This document shows, piece by piece, positions 1 through 11,427 of a DNA stretch of 64,000 bases (the first letter of the stretch is position 1; the number at the start of each line of letters is the position of its first letter). The notes below the pieces were generated by a model. The model was not told the DNA's origin, ran no database searches, and saw only the letters and a list, made by a program, of their open reading frames with translations. Origin of the DNA: Torreya grandis (Eukaryota > Streptophyta > Pinopsida > Cupressales > Taxaceae); NCBI GenBank assembly GCA_037957365.1, contig JARHVA010004092.1:994501-1058500 (forward strand). Reading direction: 5' to 3'. The translations under genes and the position numbers were made by a program.

Positions 1-180
1 ACTCCTCATCCGTGCCAAGCTCCCACTATTTCTGGATTCTACCTGCATTGCTTCTTCCATCTTCCTAGTTTATGACTATCAGTAAGCAATATAAAGAAGG
101 TGAACAACGAATGTGAGGTTCACATACCTTTCCTGACCTCCACATGGGTGTTTGAGACTTATTAATTCACCCAACATCCA
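1..180. other. Left edge, unassigned
   Basis: No firm feature. On the minus strand, bases 1-60 can be read as a short segment containing EEAMQVE and, in another frame, WELGT. This is reminiscent of the start of a copia reverse transcriptase (typically EAM...TWEL). If so, the copia element to the right has lost its integrase core. The match is short and crosses frames, so I treat it as a possibility only. Confidence 0.2.
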
Positions 181-416
181 TTACAATGACCGATCTCAGC
201 CATCTCCCAGTCTGCTCCCAACCGATGTCGGTTCCCTGCACTGACCCTGACTGCCAACGTCATTTCCCTAGCTGACGCCGGTGTACCTCCTGCCGACATC
301 GGTCCTTGTGACCAACATCAAACTTCTCCTACCTGACCTACTGACCCTGTTGGTCTACACATGACCGATGTCGGTATCTGGATGACTGACGTCGGTGCTA
401 AGCTATCGACATCGGT
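181..416. repeat. CpG-rich palindromic short repeats (left cluster)
   Basis: About six irregularly spaced copies of a near-palindromic word of the form CCGAYGTCGGT or GACGCCGGT occur here (near 222, 276, 293, 363, 388 and 407), separated by CTGACC-like spacers. The stretch is strikingly CpG-rich compared with the CpG-poor remainder of the window. A second cluster of the same words lies at 2541-2655, just outside the LTR of the neighbouring copia element. No coding function is suggested. Confidence 0.6.
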
Positions 417-921
417 GTCTGTGTGTTCCTATAAGTGATGAAATTTTCATCTGCGAGCTCTTCTTGGATCAAACCTCTATCCATGCTACCCTGCTCAGAT
501 TTATTCAGCCCCTGTGACTGATCTCTGTCCTTCATCTCCTCCATAAACACTAAGGCTTCTTTGTTCCTATCAAAAGCATCAAATTTCCTCTTTCTGTAAT
601 GAACTGTATCTGTGCTTTCCAAATTTGAACACATACCTTCTGAATCAAGAACTTCCATTCCCTTCCTATTCATGTGACCAAGCCTATTAGGCCACATCTT
701 CAAATCTACACCAGAAGTAGAATCAGTAATACAAGTAGATAGATAAAGAGTATCTACTTTCTTACCTCTTGCTAGAACAAGTGCTCCCTTGGCAACCTTC
801 CAAGAATCCACTGTGAGGGTTATTGTGCATCCCTCATCTCCCAACCTTCTTACAGAAATCAGACTCTACTTCAGAATTGGAACATGCATGACTTCTTTCA
901 ACACCCATGTGTTGTCAATCT
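398..921 (-). pseudogene. Copia GAG-pre-integrase region
   Basis: This frame continues the polyprotein after the protease. It reads through a typical copia pre-integrase segment: GCTITLTVDSWKVAKGALVL followed by WPNRLGHMNRKGMEVL, which matches the usual WHRRLGHMSEKGM pattern. The expected CX2C and the integrase core that should follow are absent. Instead the frame runs on for about 75 charged residues and stops at 398. This suggests a deletion that joins pre-integrase to other sequence. Internal stops occur between about 850 and 1000. The element is not functional. Confidence 0.7.
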
Positions 922-1000
922 ATAATCTTAGCTGCACTTTCCCTTTGCCAACTATCTGAAAAGGCGTACCATCCCCTAAATAGAGCACTCCAAAATCTCC

Positions 1001-1921
1001 CTATTCATTCTTATAGAACAAATCTTTGTTTGGGGATGCATGAAAAGATGAACCAGAATCTAAAATCCATGATCCTACCTGACTATCCAAAGAAAGAATG
1101 AGAGCATCCTGCATCATGATATTTGCATCCTTTGCTTCTTCCATACCTGCATGTTGATTCTCTTTATCTCTCAACCAACACTCCTTCGTGTGTCCTTTCT
1201 TTCCACAAAACCAGCAGGTAATACCTTTGGACTCGGATCTCCTTCCCAACCTTGATTTCCCTTGCTCAACCTTCTCCCTTTGCCTTCCCCTGCTTTTTGC
1301 ACTTAGAGCATTCCCTGATGATTCACCTATGCTTCTCCTACGTATTTCTTCATTCAAGATCACACTCACAACATCATCAACTTTTAATATTTTAGAAGCA
1401 GATGCAAAATTACTTACTGCCATAACCAAACCGTCCCAACTTTCAGGCAAAGAACATAAAATCAAGAGAGCCTTTACCTCATCATCAAAAACAATATTGA
1501 CTGAAGCTAGTTGGTTTACCAAACCATGGAAATCACTGAGATGAGTATGTACTGATCCACCTTCTTGCATTTTCAAAGTAAATATCTGCTTCATAATATA
1601 TACCTTATTAGAAGCCGAGGGCTTTTCGTATAAATTCACCAAGGACTTTATCAACTCTTCTGTTGTCTTGCACTGTGATAAGCTAGAAATCACAGATGAT
1701 GCAAGGCTCAACCTTATGGAACTGAGAGCCTTCTAATCAAGAACATTCCATTCTTCATCCTTCATATCTGTGGGCTTACATGCAACCCCACCCAATGGTA
1801 AGTACAAATCCTTCTGATACAGATAGTCCTCAATTTGCATCCTCCAATGTTGATAATTCTTGCCGTTAAACTTCTCCATTCGTAGCCTACTTTCTTCTGC
1901 CATTGCTGAACTCCCACTCAA
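1001..1921 (-). pseudogene. Copia gag and protease (one amber stop)
   Basis: The gag starts at the ATG complementary to 1919-1921 and reads MSGSSAMAEESRLRMEKFNG with the KFNGKNYQHWRMQIEDYL segment typical of copia gag. One in-frame TAG at 1733-1735 separates the first 62 codons from the rest, where family members have LDRKAL. After it come a UBN2-type gag core, a CX2CX4HX4C zinc knuckle (CWFCGKKGHTKEC) and the protease active site WILDSGSSFHASP. Gag packages the RNA, and the protease cleaves the polyprotein. Apart from the stop it is nearly intact to 1001. A plus-strand frame at 1188-1544 is only its shadow. Confidence 0.9.
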
Positions 1922-1981
1922 TCAAAAAACCCTGTGAATGACCTGTAATAAAAAAACAATACCCTGCTTCCTGCAAACCAT

Positions 1982-1994
1982 AGCTCTGATACCA
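1982..1994 (-). other. Copia primer binding site
   Basis: The minus strand reads TGGTATCAGAGCT two bases inside the LTR, the classical complement to the 3' end of plant initiator methionine tRNA. It primes minus-strand cDNA synthesis. It fixes both the orientation and the inner LTR edge of this element. Confidence 0.9.
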
Positions 1995-1996
1995 CT

Positions 1997-2514
1997 TGTC
2001 AGGGGATCTAGCTCTACCAATTAGAGCACATATGATTACTTCTCGTATTAGCAATTAAACACAAAATTATACCAGAATGATAAAGTAGCTAGAAATTTGA
2101 GACAACAAAGAATTTGAGAGACAATACACACTCTTGTATTAAATATTACTAGAAGAAAATACAATAAGGAAGATGCCACTTCTTCCTCCACCTCAAAGGC
2201 TTGCCACACCTCAAGACCTTCTTCCCTCTCTCTCTTTCTCAACACAACAACTCTAAAGCCTGAGTTGCTATCCCTCCTTGAATGCTTCAGCTGATCTCCT
2301 TGACCTTACACCTGTAGATCTCCTTGACCTTGCTAGCTTCAATGCTTTTACTTGCCTTAGAATAATTACAATACATGCCTTATGGGTCTTTAAATAGGAT
2401 CCCATGCTTACAAAAATAGAACTCTAGTTACAATAATTAGACACGCAGCTCGTGACTATAATTAGTCACTTGACATGTAAACACTCACTTCACTTAACTG
2501 ACTGTTCGTCAACA
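1997..2514 (-). repeat. Copia 5' LTR (518 bp)
   Basis: The plus-strand sequence begins TGTCAGGGGATC and ends GTTCGTCAACA. On the element's own strand it is TGTTGACGAAC...GATCCCCTGACA, with the TG...CA ends and short inverted termini expected of an LTR. The primer site abuts its inner edge. The second LTR is not in the window, so no LTR divergence can be measured. Confidence 0.85.
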
Positions 2515-2701
2515 GTAGTTTCAAAAATACATAGGTGATCGACGCCGGTCCCTGTTAGTCTGGTGCTGTCGATGTCGGCCGACTCCCTGCCGTCGCCGGT
2601 CTCCTTCTCCATTGCATCTAACTGATGTCAGTCATACTGCCGATGCCGGTGGCTCTGGTTCTTTAGCATCCTTTCTCTTGTGTCTGCAAACATTTGAAGA
2701 T
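2515..2701. repeat. CpG-rich palindromic short repeats (right cluster)
   Basis: Between the copia LTR and the LINE tail lie about five more words of the GACGCCGGT or CGATGTCGG kind (near 2550, 2571, 2593, 2625 and 2641). They are the same family as the cluster at 181-416. Nothing else is recognised here. Confidence 0.55.
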
Positions 2702-2752
2702 TTTAGCTCCACACCTTAACATTATCTTTGCTTCTCCTTGGTCCAAAGTTTA

Positions 2753-3811
2753 TATGCTCATAGGAAAAAGGAAACGCGCCCTATCCTACATGAAGGCCTT
2801 ATTCTGCTAATCGAAGTCTATTGCAAGAATAATGCAATGGTAAAGCACCCCAAATAGGGGAAAAACAAGGATTCAGGGAACAGAAAGAGTGAAAGTGTAA
2901 ATGGGAAAGGCAAAATCAAGCTCCCTAGTGCTAAAAAGCAGAATGTAGAAGAAGATATGGAACGGGAGAGAATTGAAAAACCCAGGGAGCAAAACTTGGA
3001 GGAAGAAAAAGGAACTGAAAGCTGGAATACAAACTTTAATGAGGATGAAGAATGTCCTGAGAAGAATGAAAAAGATGATGTCAACACAGAGGAGGATTCT
3101 GCAAATAGAACTGAAGATACGGAGGAAAATTAGAAAGTGTCAGAGGATGAATTTGTCCAGGAAGGCCCTGTTGAGGACCCAGCTTCAAAGAACGAAAAGG
3201 AAACTACAGGTCAAGATGATAATCAAGATATGGATATGGAAATTCAAACTAGAATTAAAGAGCGGGAACAAAAGGGTCGAGAGGATATCTTTGAAGAAGC
3301 CAGGAACAATCCCAATAAAAATTCTGAGGAATGGAGAGGGAAAAAATAGAATGATGAAACACACACACCAATGACTTGGGTTAATTTCAAAGCAGAGGCA
3401 TCTTCCCAATTTGATTCTTGGACATGTAGGGAGATTATGGATCTCAAAAGGAAAGTGGAAACTATGGAAGATACCCTAAAAGCTGTATGGAACAAAATTA
3501 ACAATATGGAAAATCAGATAAGAGAGATCCCAGTCAAGCTCAAAGCCTATGAGAATAACCTCCGGGAACTTATTAAGGACAACAGAACGAAAATGGAGGA
3601 AGTAACGTCCAATATTTGTGCTGCTACTGTCAATATTGGAAAAAGAGCCAATGAGGAGACCAAAGCCTTGGAGGGACCTATCAAAAGGATGAGACAAAGT
3701 TCAAGAAAGAAGGTTACACAAAAAGGAGCCATGCTGGCGACAACCACTACCCAGGATACTGTTATGAAAGGAAAAGAAACTATGAAAATGATATTGGAAC
3801 TGGATGAATAA
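2753..3811 (+). pseudogene. LINE ORF3, C-terminal part (copy 1)
   Basis: One reading frame runs from 2753 to the stop at 3811, broken only by in-frame stops near 2848, 3132 and 3347. It aligns residue by residue with the downstream frame of the full LINE (24659-26299). Both have a YAHRKKET / FAHRKKET segment, then a low-complexity Glu/Lys/Ser/Asn-rich stretch, then a C-terminal coiled-coil-like part (FDSWTCREIMDLKRKVETME, NNMENQIREIP, ENNLRELIKDNRTKMEEVTS) ending MKMILELDE. The coiled coil suggests self-assembly, as in LINE ORF1 proteins, but no family was recognised. This copy has fewer stops than its partner. The antisense frame at 2818-3087 is a shadow. Confidence 0.75.
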
Positions 3812-4077
3812 TCTGGTTCCTCTTGTTGGTTATGAAACTGGTCCTATTCTTTGTTTTCTTTTTATAATCCTATGCCTTTGGTGTAACCAGATCTCTGTTA
3901 AATCTGGGTTTTGACCGGTAGTCTTTCTGGTGGTTTCAGGTCCATTAAAAACCTATTTTTGCTACTTCCTTGTTATAGTTTTTAGGCTTTGCATGTGGTT
4001 TTGGATGATCTTTCTTTCTTTCCTTGTACTAGGGTTTCGGGGCCCCTTCAAAACCTGCTTTTACCTTAATCTAAAAC
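3812..4077 (+). other. LINE 3' UTR with hairpins (copy 1)
   Basis: Between the ORF3 stop and the element end lie three AGGT...ACCT-type hairpins. The clearest is CCAGAT / ATCTGG at 3887-3892 and 3902-3907 with a nine-base loop. The second is around 3940-3955 (CAGGTCCATTAAAAACCT) and the third around 4030-4057. Their counterparts are at 26393-26566 in copy 2. Such hairpins are the expected recognition signal for reverse transcriptase in stringent-type LINEs. Confidence 0.65.
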
Positions 4078-4689
4078 ATAAAAGAAGTAAATAACCCCAA
4101 TGTCCATATGACATGAATAGAGGGAAAGACCAACATCTAAAAGAGGAATGTATCATGTATCTGATTATGGTTATATCACACTAAAGTATAAGTGTGACAC
4201 ATATGTTTATGTAGGATTAACTAAGTATGCCATCTATCAATATAGAAGTAACACATGGATGACAAGGAGCTTACAACATGTAAGTGTAATATCTAGGTTA
4301 CACTATTGAGGAGTATGTATAGGTGTCATATATGTCACTATGATATCAATGGTGCTCTATGTATGTAAAATAGGACTCTATAGTCATGAAATAATAGTAG
4401 GCATAATATGAGTATGGGTTTTTAAAACCTATCATTGAGTGCTATGTGGTTTCTATGGCATAGTAGAAAAATGTGCATTTTGAGGTGCTATAGATATTTG
4501 ATCACGGTGTGTAGTATAATATGGGGATTTTGTGGAATCCATTATATGTCTTTTATTTAACAGTCTCTCAATTACTAGCTTCTTAGTAAAGGGGATTGAT
4601 TATTACTTACCCATTTATAGTGAATGAGTCTTAGTAGGCTTGATGGCTAATTTTCTAGGTACAAATTTCTCTTTTCTCAAGAGGATGCT
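4078..4689. other. Unassigned, decayed
   Basis: AT-rich sequence with no readable frame. By position it should be the region downstream of the minus-strand gypsy protease at 4690-5130, but no reverse transcriptase motif was found. Confidence 0.3.
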
Positions 4690-5130
4690 TATATGGAATT
4701 CTAGAAACTATAATTTACTGATTGACATGATTGCATTTAAGATACCAATGCATTGTATAAGGTATTTAATGAAGAGTGTGTATCCAAGATCTTCCCATTA
4801 ACATATCAACATATATGTGGAAGGGATAACTAAAAAAGTGTAACCACATGTGCATGACCAACCTATAAAGGCAAGTCAATATCACCAAGAACCTCTGAGA
4901 GGTCCCATCTAATACTCTAATTAATTAGTAGATGGGTGTAAATAATGATTAGTATAACCCCAAGGTGTAAGTAATGTCATGGTACAAGTTTTTTTGCTTG
5001 CATCATTATTAATCATAACACTGCATATGAGGTGTTTATCAAGGTATGCTTTAATTAATAGAGAATGGATATTAGGGTAATCATCCTTAATTTCATTGTC
5101 ATCAAAATTAATAGAGAGTCTTTGAACCAT
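4690..5130 (-). pseudogene. Gypsy protease remnant
   Basis: The minus strand first shows SVMINNDASKKTCTMTLLT, a degraded version of the gypsy aspartic protease start (IDNGAS...CTLTLL). Further down, with stops and frameshifts, it shows VLGDIDLPL*VGHAHVV and KILDTHSLLNTLYNALV, matching the conserved LGxxxLPxxVG...GRPWIH...STLHQCLKF pattern of plant gypsy proteases. Asp is replaced by Asn at the active site. It lies downstream of the gag at 5640-6771 in the same orientation and probably belongs to the same element. Confidence 0.5.
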
Positions 5131-5639
5131 ATGAGGTATATTTCACATGTAAGTACCAATAACCCCATCTAGTGGGTGTCCATAATGTGATAGAGGAAGA
5201 TGTGCATTATATGCCATTTGGACTTCTAGTTCCTTCTTAATATTGTCTTTAAAAGGATTGTTAAATATTTTTTATTTATAGTGATCACTAGGTTATGACC
5301 CTAATTCCTTTTGAGGATCCTTAAATATAATTTTTTGATCATCGATAAGATCTTAGATATTGTGTTTCAAGGTAAAGCATATGATTGTAGAATTGCATGG
5401 TCCTTGATGATAATCAAAATAAACATTCACACCATATCCTTTGGGTAAAATTTGACTCATATCAACCTCAATAGGATGAGGGAGAGATATAAGATAACAC
5501 TCTAATAATCATTAGAGTAATGAAGTTAGGGACTATGTAAACATTTAAATTATCTATTTGGTACATTAGATATGAAAATATGATTAAGCTAATGTAAAAC
5601 TGTGTTAATCATGGTGGTTCTTTCCTTTTTAGGCTTAGG

Positions 5640-6771
5640 AGCTTTTACATTTAAATTTATTTAATTATGAACTTGGTATTATATGGAGATGAAATTGATG
5701 CATTTACTACACATTTGAGCTTATTTAATGACATAAGATTTATTTCATGGTCCCATACAACATGTCATAATCCATCAAAAGATTTTAACTTCTACAAAAT
5801 AATGGACTCATGTAAAGGAGAGAGAAAACTTTGATTGAATATATCTTTCAACTCTTTATCTAACATAATATTGGTCCTTTTGGCTTAGCATTGTATTATA
5901 TCTCAAGACATATTCATGAATATGTACAACAATTCCTTATTTGATTTTGGCAATTTGGGCATATGAAACCTTTTTGAAAATGTTAATGGAAAATTGTTTT
6001 TAGAATATGACTATAAGAGGTTTGAATGCTTTGATGGATTGGAGAGGTATATCATAGAACCACCTCAAAACATAGTCCTTGAGGCTTATTGGAAATAATT
6101 TAGTCAAAAATTTATCTTTGAAAGCATAGTCAAGGCATCCCATATAATTTTTTTGAAGATGTTGTTCAGGATCACCCTTGACATCATAAAATGTGAACTT
6201 AGGTTGAACAAATATATTTTCTAAGGGGTGTAAATATATTTCAATTTCAAGAGTGTTATGAAACACATCTTGTGAATCTATAGCATGAGGGGATTTTAAA
6301 GCTTTTTATTCAATGTTTTTAATCCTCTCTTCCAATGTATTTATAACTTGAGGGAATGATTTAACTGTAGGCCTAGTTGGATTTAGATTAGAAATTTGAT
6401 TAATCACTAAAGGTTATGAAAACATGTTTTGAGTAGTAATAGGAATTAAAATAGGTATTTATGTAAAAATAACATGTAATTCCATGATATATGTATCAAT
6501 AGTAATTTTAGGGAACATAAATTTAAACACATGATCTGTATCTCCACTATATGTAGGTGGATTGGTAAGTGTGGGATGAGTTATAATACCTGCTAAGGAT
6601 TCAAAATTACTAGGTGAGGCATCCTTAATTTTATCTTGTTTACTTATTTCATCTCTTGTAACATATAAACATGCATTTATTAAACCCTTGTTATTATTAA
6701 GATGATTAATCAAAGATTCTTTATCTTCTATTTGAAATTAGTTTTTAACACTAAAATTTTCCATTGCTTCA
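5640..6771 (-). pseudogene. Gypsy gag remnant (element B)
   Basis: The frame starts at the ATG near 6771 (MENFSVKN) and continues in pieces: 6459-6713 is the N-terminal part, and 6000-6266 is the gag core with KFTFYDVKGDPEQHLQ and DYVLRWFYDIPLQSIKAF. The last motif corresponds to the A..WF..LP..SI.SW core of plant gypsy gag. Below 6000 the reading continues with many stops (KQFSINIFKKVSYAQIAKIK). Gag forms the virus-like particle. The element is long dead. Confidence 0.75.
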
Positions 6772-6864
6772 CAAATTAAAAATTAAAAATTTTCAACAAA
6801 GTAAAATAGTTAGAAAACCCTAACTTGTCTTAGGGTTTGATGTTCAAAGATCAGGTTCACTAAA

Positions 6865-8090
6865 TGTTTAAACCTATAATAGAATATAGATTGGTTTCAT
6901 CTAGATTCATTAAATGGTTATATATAAATGAAATGGGACAAGGGTGATAATCGGATCTATAATAGGCCAATTAGATACTAAAATCATACACTAAATTTAT
7001 TATGATGAGATAGTCTAATATAGAAATTATGATTATGTTAGATATATAAATGAAAAGATAAGTAAATTACTTATCTTGTTTTGATGCTAATGTAGTTCTA
7101 TATCTGGAACATAATAAAATTAGGTGGGAAGGATATTCTATAATAGTCATTAGATTCTATATTGGACACCTCTAGCTCTTTACATCAATGCTACTATCTA
7201 AATTTGATGTTAGTGTCATGTATGAAATATCTATTAAAACAAGATGTGACCACCTAGATGCTTATGGGTTATACTTTCACCTTCACTCTAGTGCATTTAG
7301 ATTTGGGTCATGGATAATTTCTCTTTATGAAATGGAAAAACACTAGCTTGCCATACTTAATGTGACATTAGGGAAAATATGTTAGCTATCAAAGGACACT
7401 ACCTACATAGATAATGATTTGAAAAAATCTTCATATTGATTTAGTTCTCACATATGTGTTGGCTTGTGTGGGAATCATATAATATGTACAAAGCAAGTAC
7501 ATTAGTGACCTAGCTTATAGATTAGAAAATTAGTCACTTGGGTGTATCCTTTAGTAATTTAGAGCTATATATGTGTTGTACCTATAACTGATATGGAAAT
7601 AGATAGGTTTTTTTAATTAAATTTTTGATAGACTACTTTTGATAAGTTTCCTGGGTATCTTTGGTCTTTTTTAGGTGAGGAATGAATGAGGGTTGATTTT
7701 TGTATTTATATCAATACCTTTAGAGTATTAAATCACATTAAATCATTTAGAATCACCATAAGATAAATTTCATTTTCAAATTAGATGACTTTAGTGAACT
7801 GGTCACTTGCATCAGATAGGACAATAACATTGACATTACCATCTAACCCAAACACTAGTGTCAAGGGAGTAGGAAAATAGGTATAGGTTCAAAATTTGTA
7901 GAGATGGAAGATAAGTAAATTTTAAGCATTATGGGAAAGATAAAAGACCTAGGTAATCAATATAATACTACTCAAATTAATATATATAGGCCAAGGGTCA
8001 TAAAGATAGAGAAGATGTGAGACTTGTGGAACTAGGAAAGGCAGAGAAATGAGGGAAACAATCAAGGTCTGAGTTTTCAAAGTGTACAAA
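6865..8090 (-). repeat. Probable 5' LTR of gypsy element B (right edge uncertain)
   Basis: On the minus strand the gag is preceded by ...TTTAAACA then TTTAGTGAACCTGATCTTTG, which looks like an LTR end followed by a primer site (TGG changed to TAG) at about 6841-6862. The LTR would therefore start at 6865 on the plus strand. I could not find its other edge; the sequence up to about 8090 is AT-rich with no readable frame. Confidence 0.35.
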
Positions 8091-8183
8091 ACTAAGGTGC
8101 TATATAATCACAAATTATCATCTATAAATTTTTACTTATATGAACTAATACATTACTGGATCAACTTACAATTGTATATAAAC

Positions 8184-8440
8184 ATTAAATAGTTTTCCTA
8201 CAACCTTGACTTCAAACTTATCTAACTGGACCATTGCCTTATGTAATTTTATAGGGACTAGTCCTAATTTATTGCAAATCCATATAGGCATGACATTTGA
8301 AAAGGCACCTAAATCAACCAAGAATTTATATAAATTCTTACCAAATATCTAGACTATAAGTAATAATGGTGGAACCTTAGTTATGGCATTATGTATCACA
8401 ACATTGGTATTGGTCACATCCTTATTTTTGGACTGAGTTA
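8184..8440 (-). pseudogene. Gypsy protease remnant (element C)
   Basis: The minus strand reads IFGKNLYKFLVDLGAFSNVM followed by PIWICNKLGL. This is the plant gypsy aspartic protease consensus (LVDLGASSNVMPLSICKKLG) with Ser changed to Phe after the active-site Asp-Leu-Gly-Ala. The upstream spacer with VIHNAITKVPP also fits. It lies downstream of the gag remnants at 8900-10160. No reverse transcriptase follows; the element is cut off near 8100. Confidence 0.7.
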
Positions 8441-8899
8441 TTTGATTCATAAGATACTTAAGTAATAAATCCTTATATTAAATAATTTGTGCCAATTTAT
8501 GGAGGGTTATATTGGATTTTATATTTTTCATATCCTTGAATATGTTTTAGATGGTCTTAATAGTTTTAGGCTAATTGTCACTTCTCTTTCATGGGGGAAG
8601 ATCATTCCTAGATTTTGGGTCATGAGGAGTAGCAATGTTGTTAGGTGGTGTTGAGGTTATCAAGGTTTGTTGTGATCTGATCCTAAGGGTATAATTTCTC
8701 CTCCAAAACTACTACACAACCTTAATATCATTAGTATTCTCCTTTGGTTCATTATATTCCTTACTAATAAAGTCTAAGGTCTCCAAAACCTTGGATGTGT
8801 TAGATGAACTAGGAACATTAGGATGATCCAAGGTATTCTAGTTATTTAGAAAAACCTCATATTCATCAATATCCTTTTGTATTATTTTGAAGGCATTAA

Positions 8900-10160
8900 A
8901 AAACTCAATGTAATCAAGTTACCCATGTTGGGATGAATTATGCACATGATATAATTGGATAGGGTGATCTCCATGATGTTGATTTTAGGTATTCTATTAG
9001 AAGGAGACTCAACTTGATTGCCTTACCTATTGTTGGGTCTATAATTAATTTGATAATTAAATTTTGAGGTAGAATTTACACTTCTTGTACTATGAATCTA
9101 TATTTTCAAACTAAGGAAATAATTTCTCAACCTCTAGATCATCCTTAGGATTGTGTCTGGCTTAGGCTTGGCTGATTCTTAATTGGAAGTTTGTGTGTTA
9201 ATAATCACAACTGAGACTATATCCTGGTTATGATCCCATGGTATAACCTCATTACCAACATAATTTATAAATACCAAACTTTGATTTAGAGTAACATGGA
9301 GTAGAATAATTTTATTCATGATTAGGAGAGGTTATATCATTAGGGAAGTCTAATTTACATGCAGGATTGGATTCAATGTTGACATGCTTAGGAAGATGTT
9401 AGGAATAGGGTCTAACACTTATACATGTCTATCAATCTGCATATCCACTTTTATTTGCTTTGCATAAGTGAGGGGTAGGTAAATTATAACTAGATATCTC
9501 CTCAAGAACATGTCTATCCATATGTCCAAAGTATTTTTAAACATTTACAATAATAATTGATCATTTGGTCTATACATGGTTGTCACTTTACAATATATAT
9601 TTTTAAATTGGGCATCAAAATTTCATATATGTTCATTGGGATCTCTTATCATGCAATAAAACTATTAGTATAAAACAATGGGGTATACCACATGAATAAT
9701 GGGATAAGAACATGATACTCAACTAATTATAACTTATAATTGAATCCTTGGGTAAGTTACGAAACTAGTCATAGGCCACATCAATCAAGGTGAAAAGAAA
9801 TATCCTTTAAGCTACATATTCATGCTTAATGTTTAGTAACCTAAGGGTAGTTTTGTAAGATGTGACATGATATTAAATAGTTCTTCTATTACTTTGGGTG
9901 AATCTTATAAGGTATCTCTCACAGTTTTTAGATAGATCATGCATGTCCCATGGAATATTTATTGTAGACCTTTGTAACCAATCCATGGGTGTATAAATGG
10001 GTGGGAGTATATTTTGGGAAGGTTGAGAGTATGAATTTGTAAGGGTGGATAAAGGTTTTGATATCACTCTTGTAGTTCACATTCTTCTAAATATTTGTAA
10101 TGGGGATACAATGAATCTACCTCTAATTGCTCAAGATATAGTGATTCACTCAACATGATC
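8900..10160 (-). pseudogene. Gypsy gag remnant (element C)
   Basis: Only fragments of a gag frame remain. One is at 9873-10067 (STINIPWDMHDLSKNCERYL). Another near 9550-9650 reads DPNEHIRNFDAQFKNIYCKV in a patched reading, resembling the DPxEHLxxF...F gag core. Many stops and frame changes intervene. The assignment rests mainly on position: just inside a gypsy primer site and upstream of a gypsy protease in the same orientation. Confidence 0.45.
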
Positions 10161-10315
10161 CATATTGTTTAAGATATCAAATATGAGTTAGAGATATTTA
10201 GATCAATAATATTGAAATAATAAAATAATAAATATAAAGAATATGTAAATTGACAAAAAATAATAAATTATAGTGGCACAAAATATCTAAAATTTTAAAC
10301 TAGATAGAAGTCATT

Positions 10316-10335
10316 GGCCCTCTTTCTAGCACCAA
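10316..10335 (-). other. Gypsy primer binding site (element C)
   Basis: The minus strand reads TTGGTGCTAGAAAGAGGGCC, very close to the TTGGCGCTAGAAGGAGGG primer site common in plant Tat/Athila-type gypsy elements. It lies eight bases inside the LTR edge at 10344. Confidence 0.65.
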
Positions 10336-10343
10336 TTTTTATT

Positions 10344-11427
10344 GGTTACGTTAAGCAAAAAATAAAAATTAGGAGAATTAAAAGGAGAGGGTGTCGATTT
10401 AGAGTAAAATAAGTAATAAAAATGTTTTTTCCACTCATTTTATCACCACTTTCTATTATCATGTGTGTTTTAAGCACACAATAGTGGAGAAAGTGTAACT
10501 AAGGGGAAACTATTCAAACCAGTTAAACATATTTGTACTTGGAGTTCACACCCTAATAATGCCAATTTTTATTGGTCTCAATTTGTAACCCAAAAAAGAA
10601 AAAAAATTATTAGATTAACCATTATAATGGGACAAAGGGATATAAAAACACATGGGACATAATGCCCCCTTATTTTCAGGATTCAATTGGTTGAATCCAA
10701 GGGTGAATAACTTTCCAATTATTTAGGTCAGTGAGTAATGATAATTAACCACTGAGAGTTCAATCCACTCCATATCATCTAATAAATATTATTAACATTT
10801 GCTTAAGTCTTTTACTTCATTTTTCACATAGGTATCACACTATAATATAATGGGATCAATATTCATCATAAAAAAGGATAAAATAAGAGAAAGAGTAGGG
10901 AAACAAAGTAGGTGGTTCCTTGACTAAAATGAGATTGTTAATGCCAAAAATCAAAAGCATGATTGACCATAATTATACCACCATGTATTAAGTATATATA
11001 TAACACCAACTGAAGCAACTCAATGTAAAATATTTTAAGGAATTAACTAAACATATTACTATGAAATTTTATTAAGCAAAATCATATGGAATGCTTGTAA
11101 CTACTACACACAATGGCTTAACACAACTTTAAGTGAAATATAATGGAAATTTAGAACCATTCGTATTAGATATTTCAAAATCTAACTACATATTCATTAG
11201 TAAACAAGAATTACTATCTATTATTAACATTAATCAATTATATTCCATCAAGATGGAATGACATTAATAGAAAACAATATAAATTTCAAATCAGACTGAT
11301 ATCTATTTTAGTGTTATCACAAAAGCATTTAAATATTCCCTCCAAGTAGAAAATCTCAAACCAAAAAGAAAAAGAAAAAAAGAGGATTGATCCTATCACA
11401 ATTAATATATAGTTTTGGTGCATAACA
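10344..11427 (-). repeat. Gypsy LTR (about 1.08 kb)
   Basis: On the element strand this runs from TGTTATGCACC to GCTTAACGTAACCA, with TG...CA ends. The primer site lies immediately inside one end. A polypurine tract (AAAAGGGGGGAGA) abuts the other end at 11428-11440. That arrangement is odd, because a polypurine tract should sit beside a 3' LTR and a primer site beside a 5' LTR. The 14-base hairpin word CCAATTTTTATTGG occurs at the inner edge (10333-10346) and again at 10562-10575. Confidence 0.5.

Larger units (their letters stand above)
398..2514 (-). mobile_element. Ty1/copia LTR retrotransposon fragment (gag side)
   Basis: A minus-strand copia element is recognised by a 518-bp LTR (1997-2514), a tRNA-Met-type primer site next to it, and a gag-protease-pre-integrase reading frame running leftward. 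The integrase core, reverse transcriptase, RNase H and second LTR are not seen to the left. The fragment is either truncated near 400 or internally deleted. It carries few stops and many intact CpGs, so it looks younger than the other LTR elements here. The five bases after the LTR are GTAGT; the partner target duplication is not in the window. Confidence 0.85.
2702..4077 (+). mobile_element. 5'-truncated LINE tail (copy 1)
   Basis: This segment is homologous over its length to 25185-26584, the 3' end of the full LINE copy. It carries the same reading-frame tail, the same 3' UTR with hairpins and the same end (CCTTAATCTAAAAC) with no poly(A). It begins inside the reading frame, the usual mark of aborted target-primed reverse transcription. 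The left edge lies between about 2702 and 2730. A weak target-duplication candidate (AACATTTGAAGA near 2691 against AACATAAAAGAAG near 4074) is not convincing. Confidence 0.8.

Noticed and set aside
1188..1544. Plus-strand open frame of 118 codons
   Set aside because: It is antisense to the copia gag and zinc knuckle, which explain the open phase.
2818..3409. Minus-strand open frames over the LINE tail
   Set aside because: Low-complexity Ser/Phe/Leu shadows of the Glu/Lys-rich ORF3.
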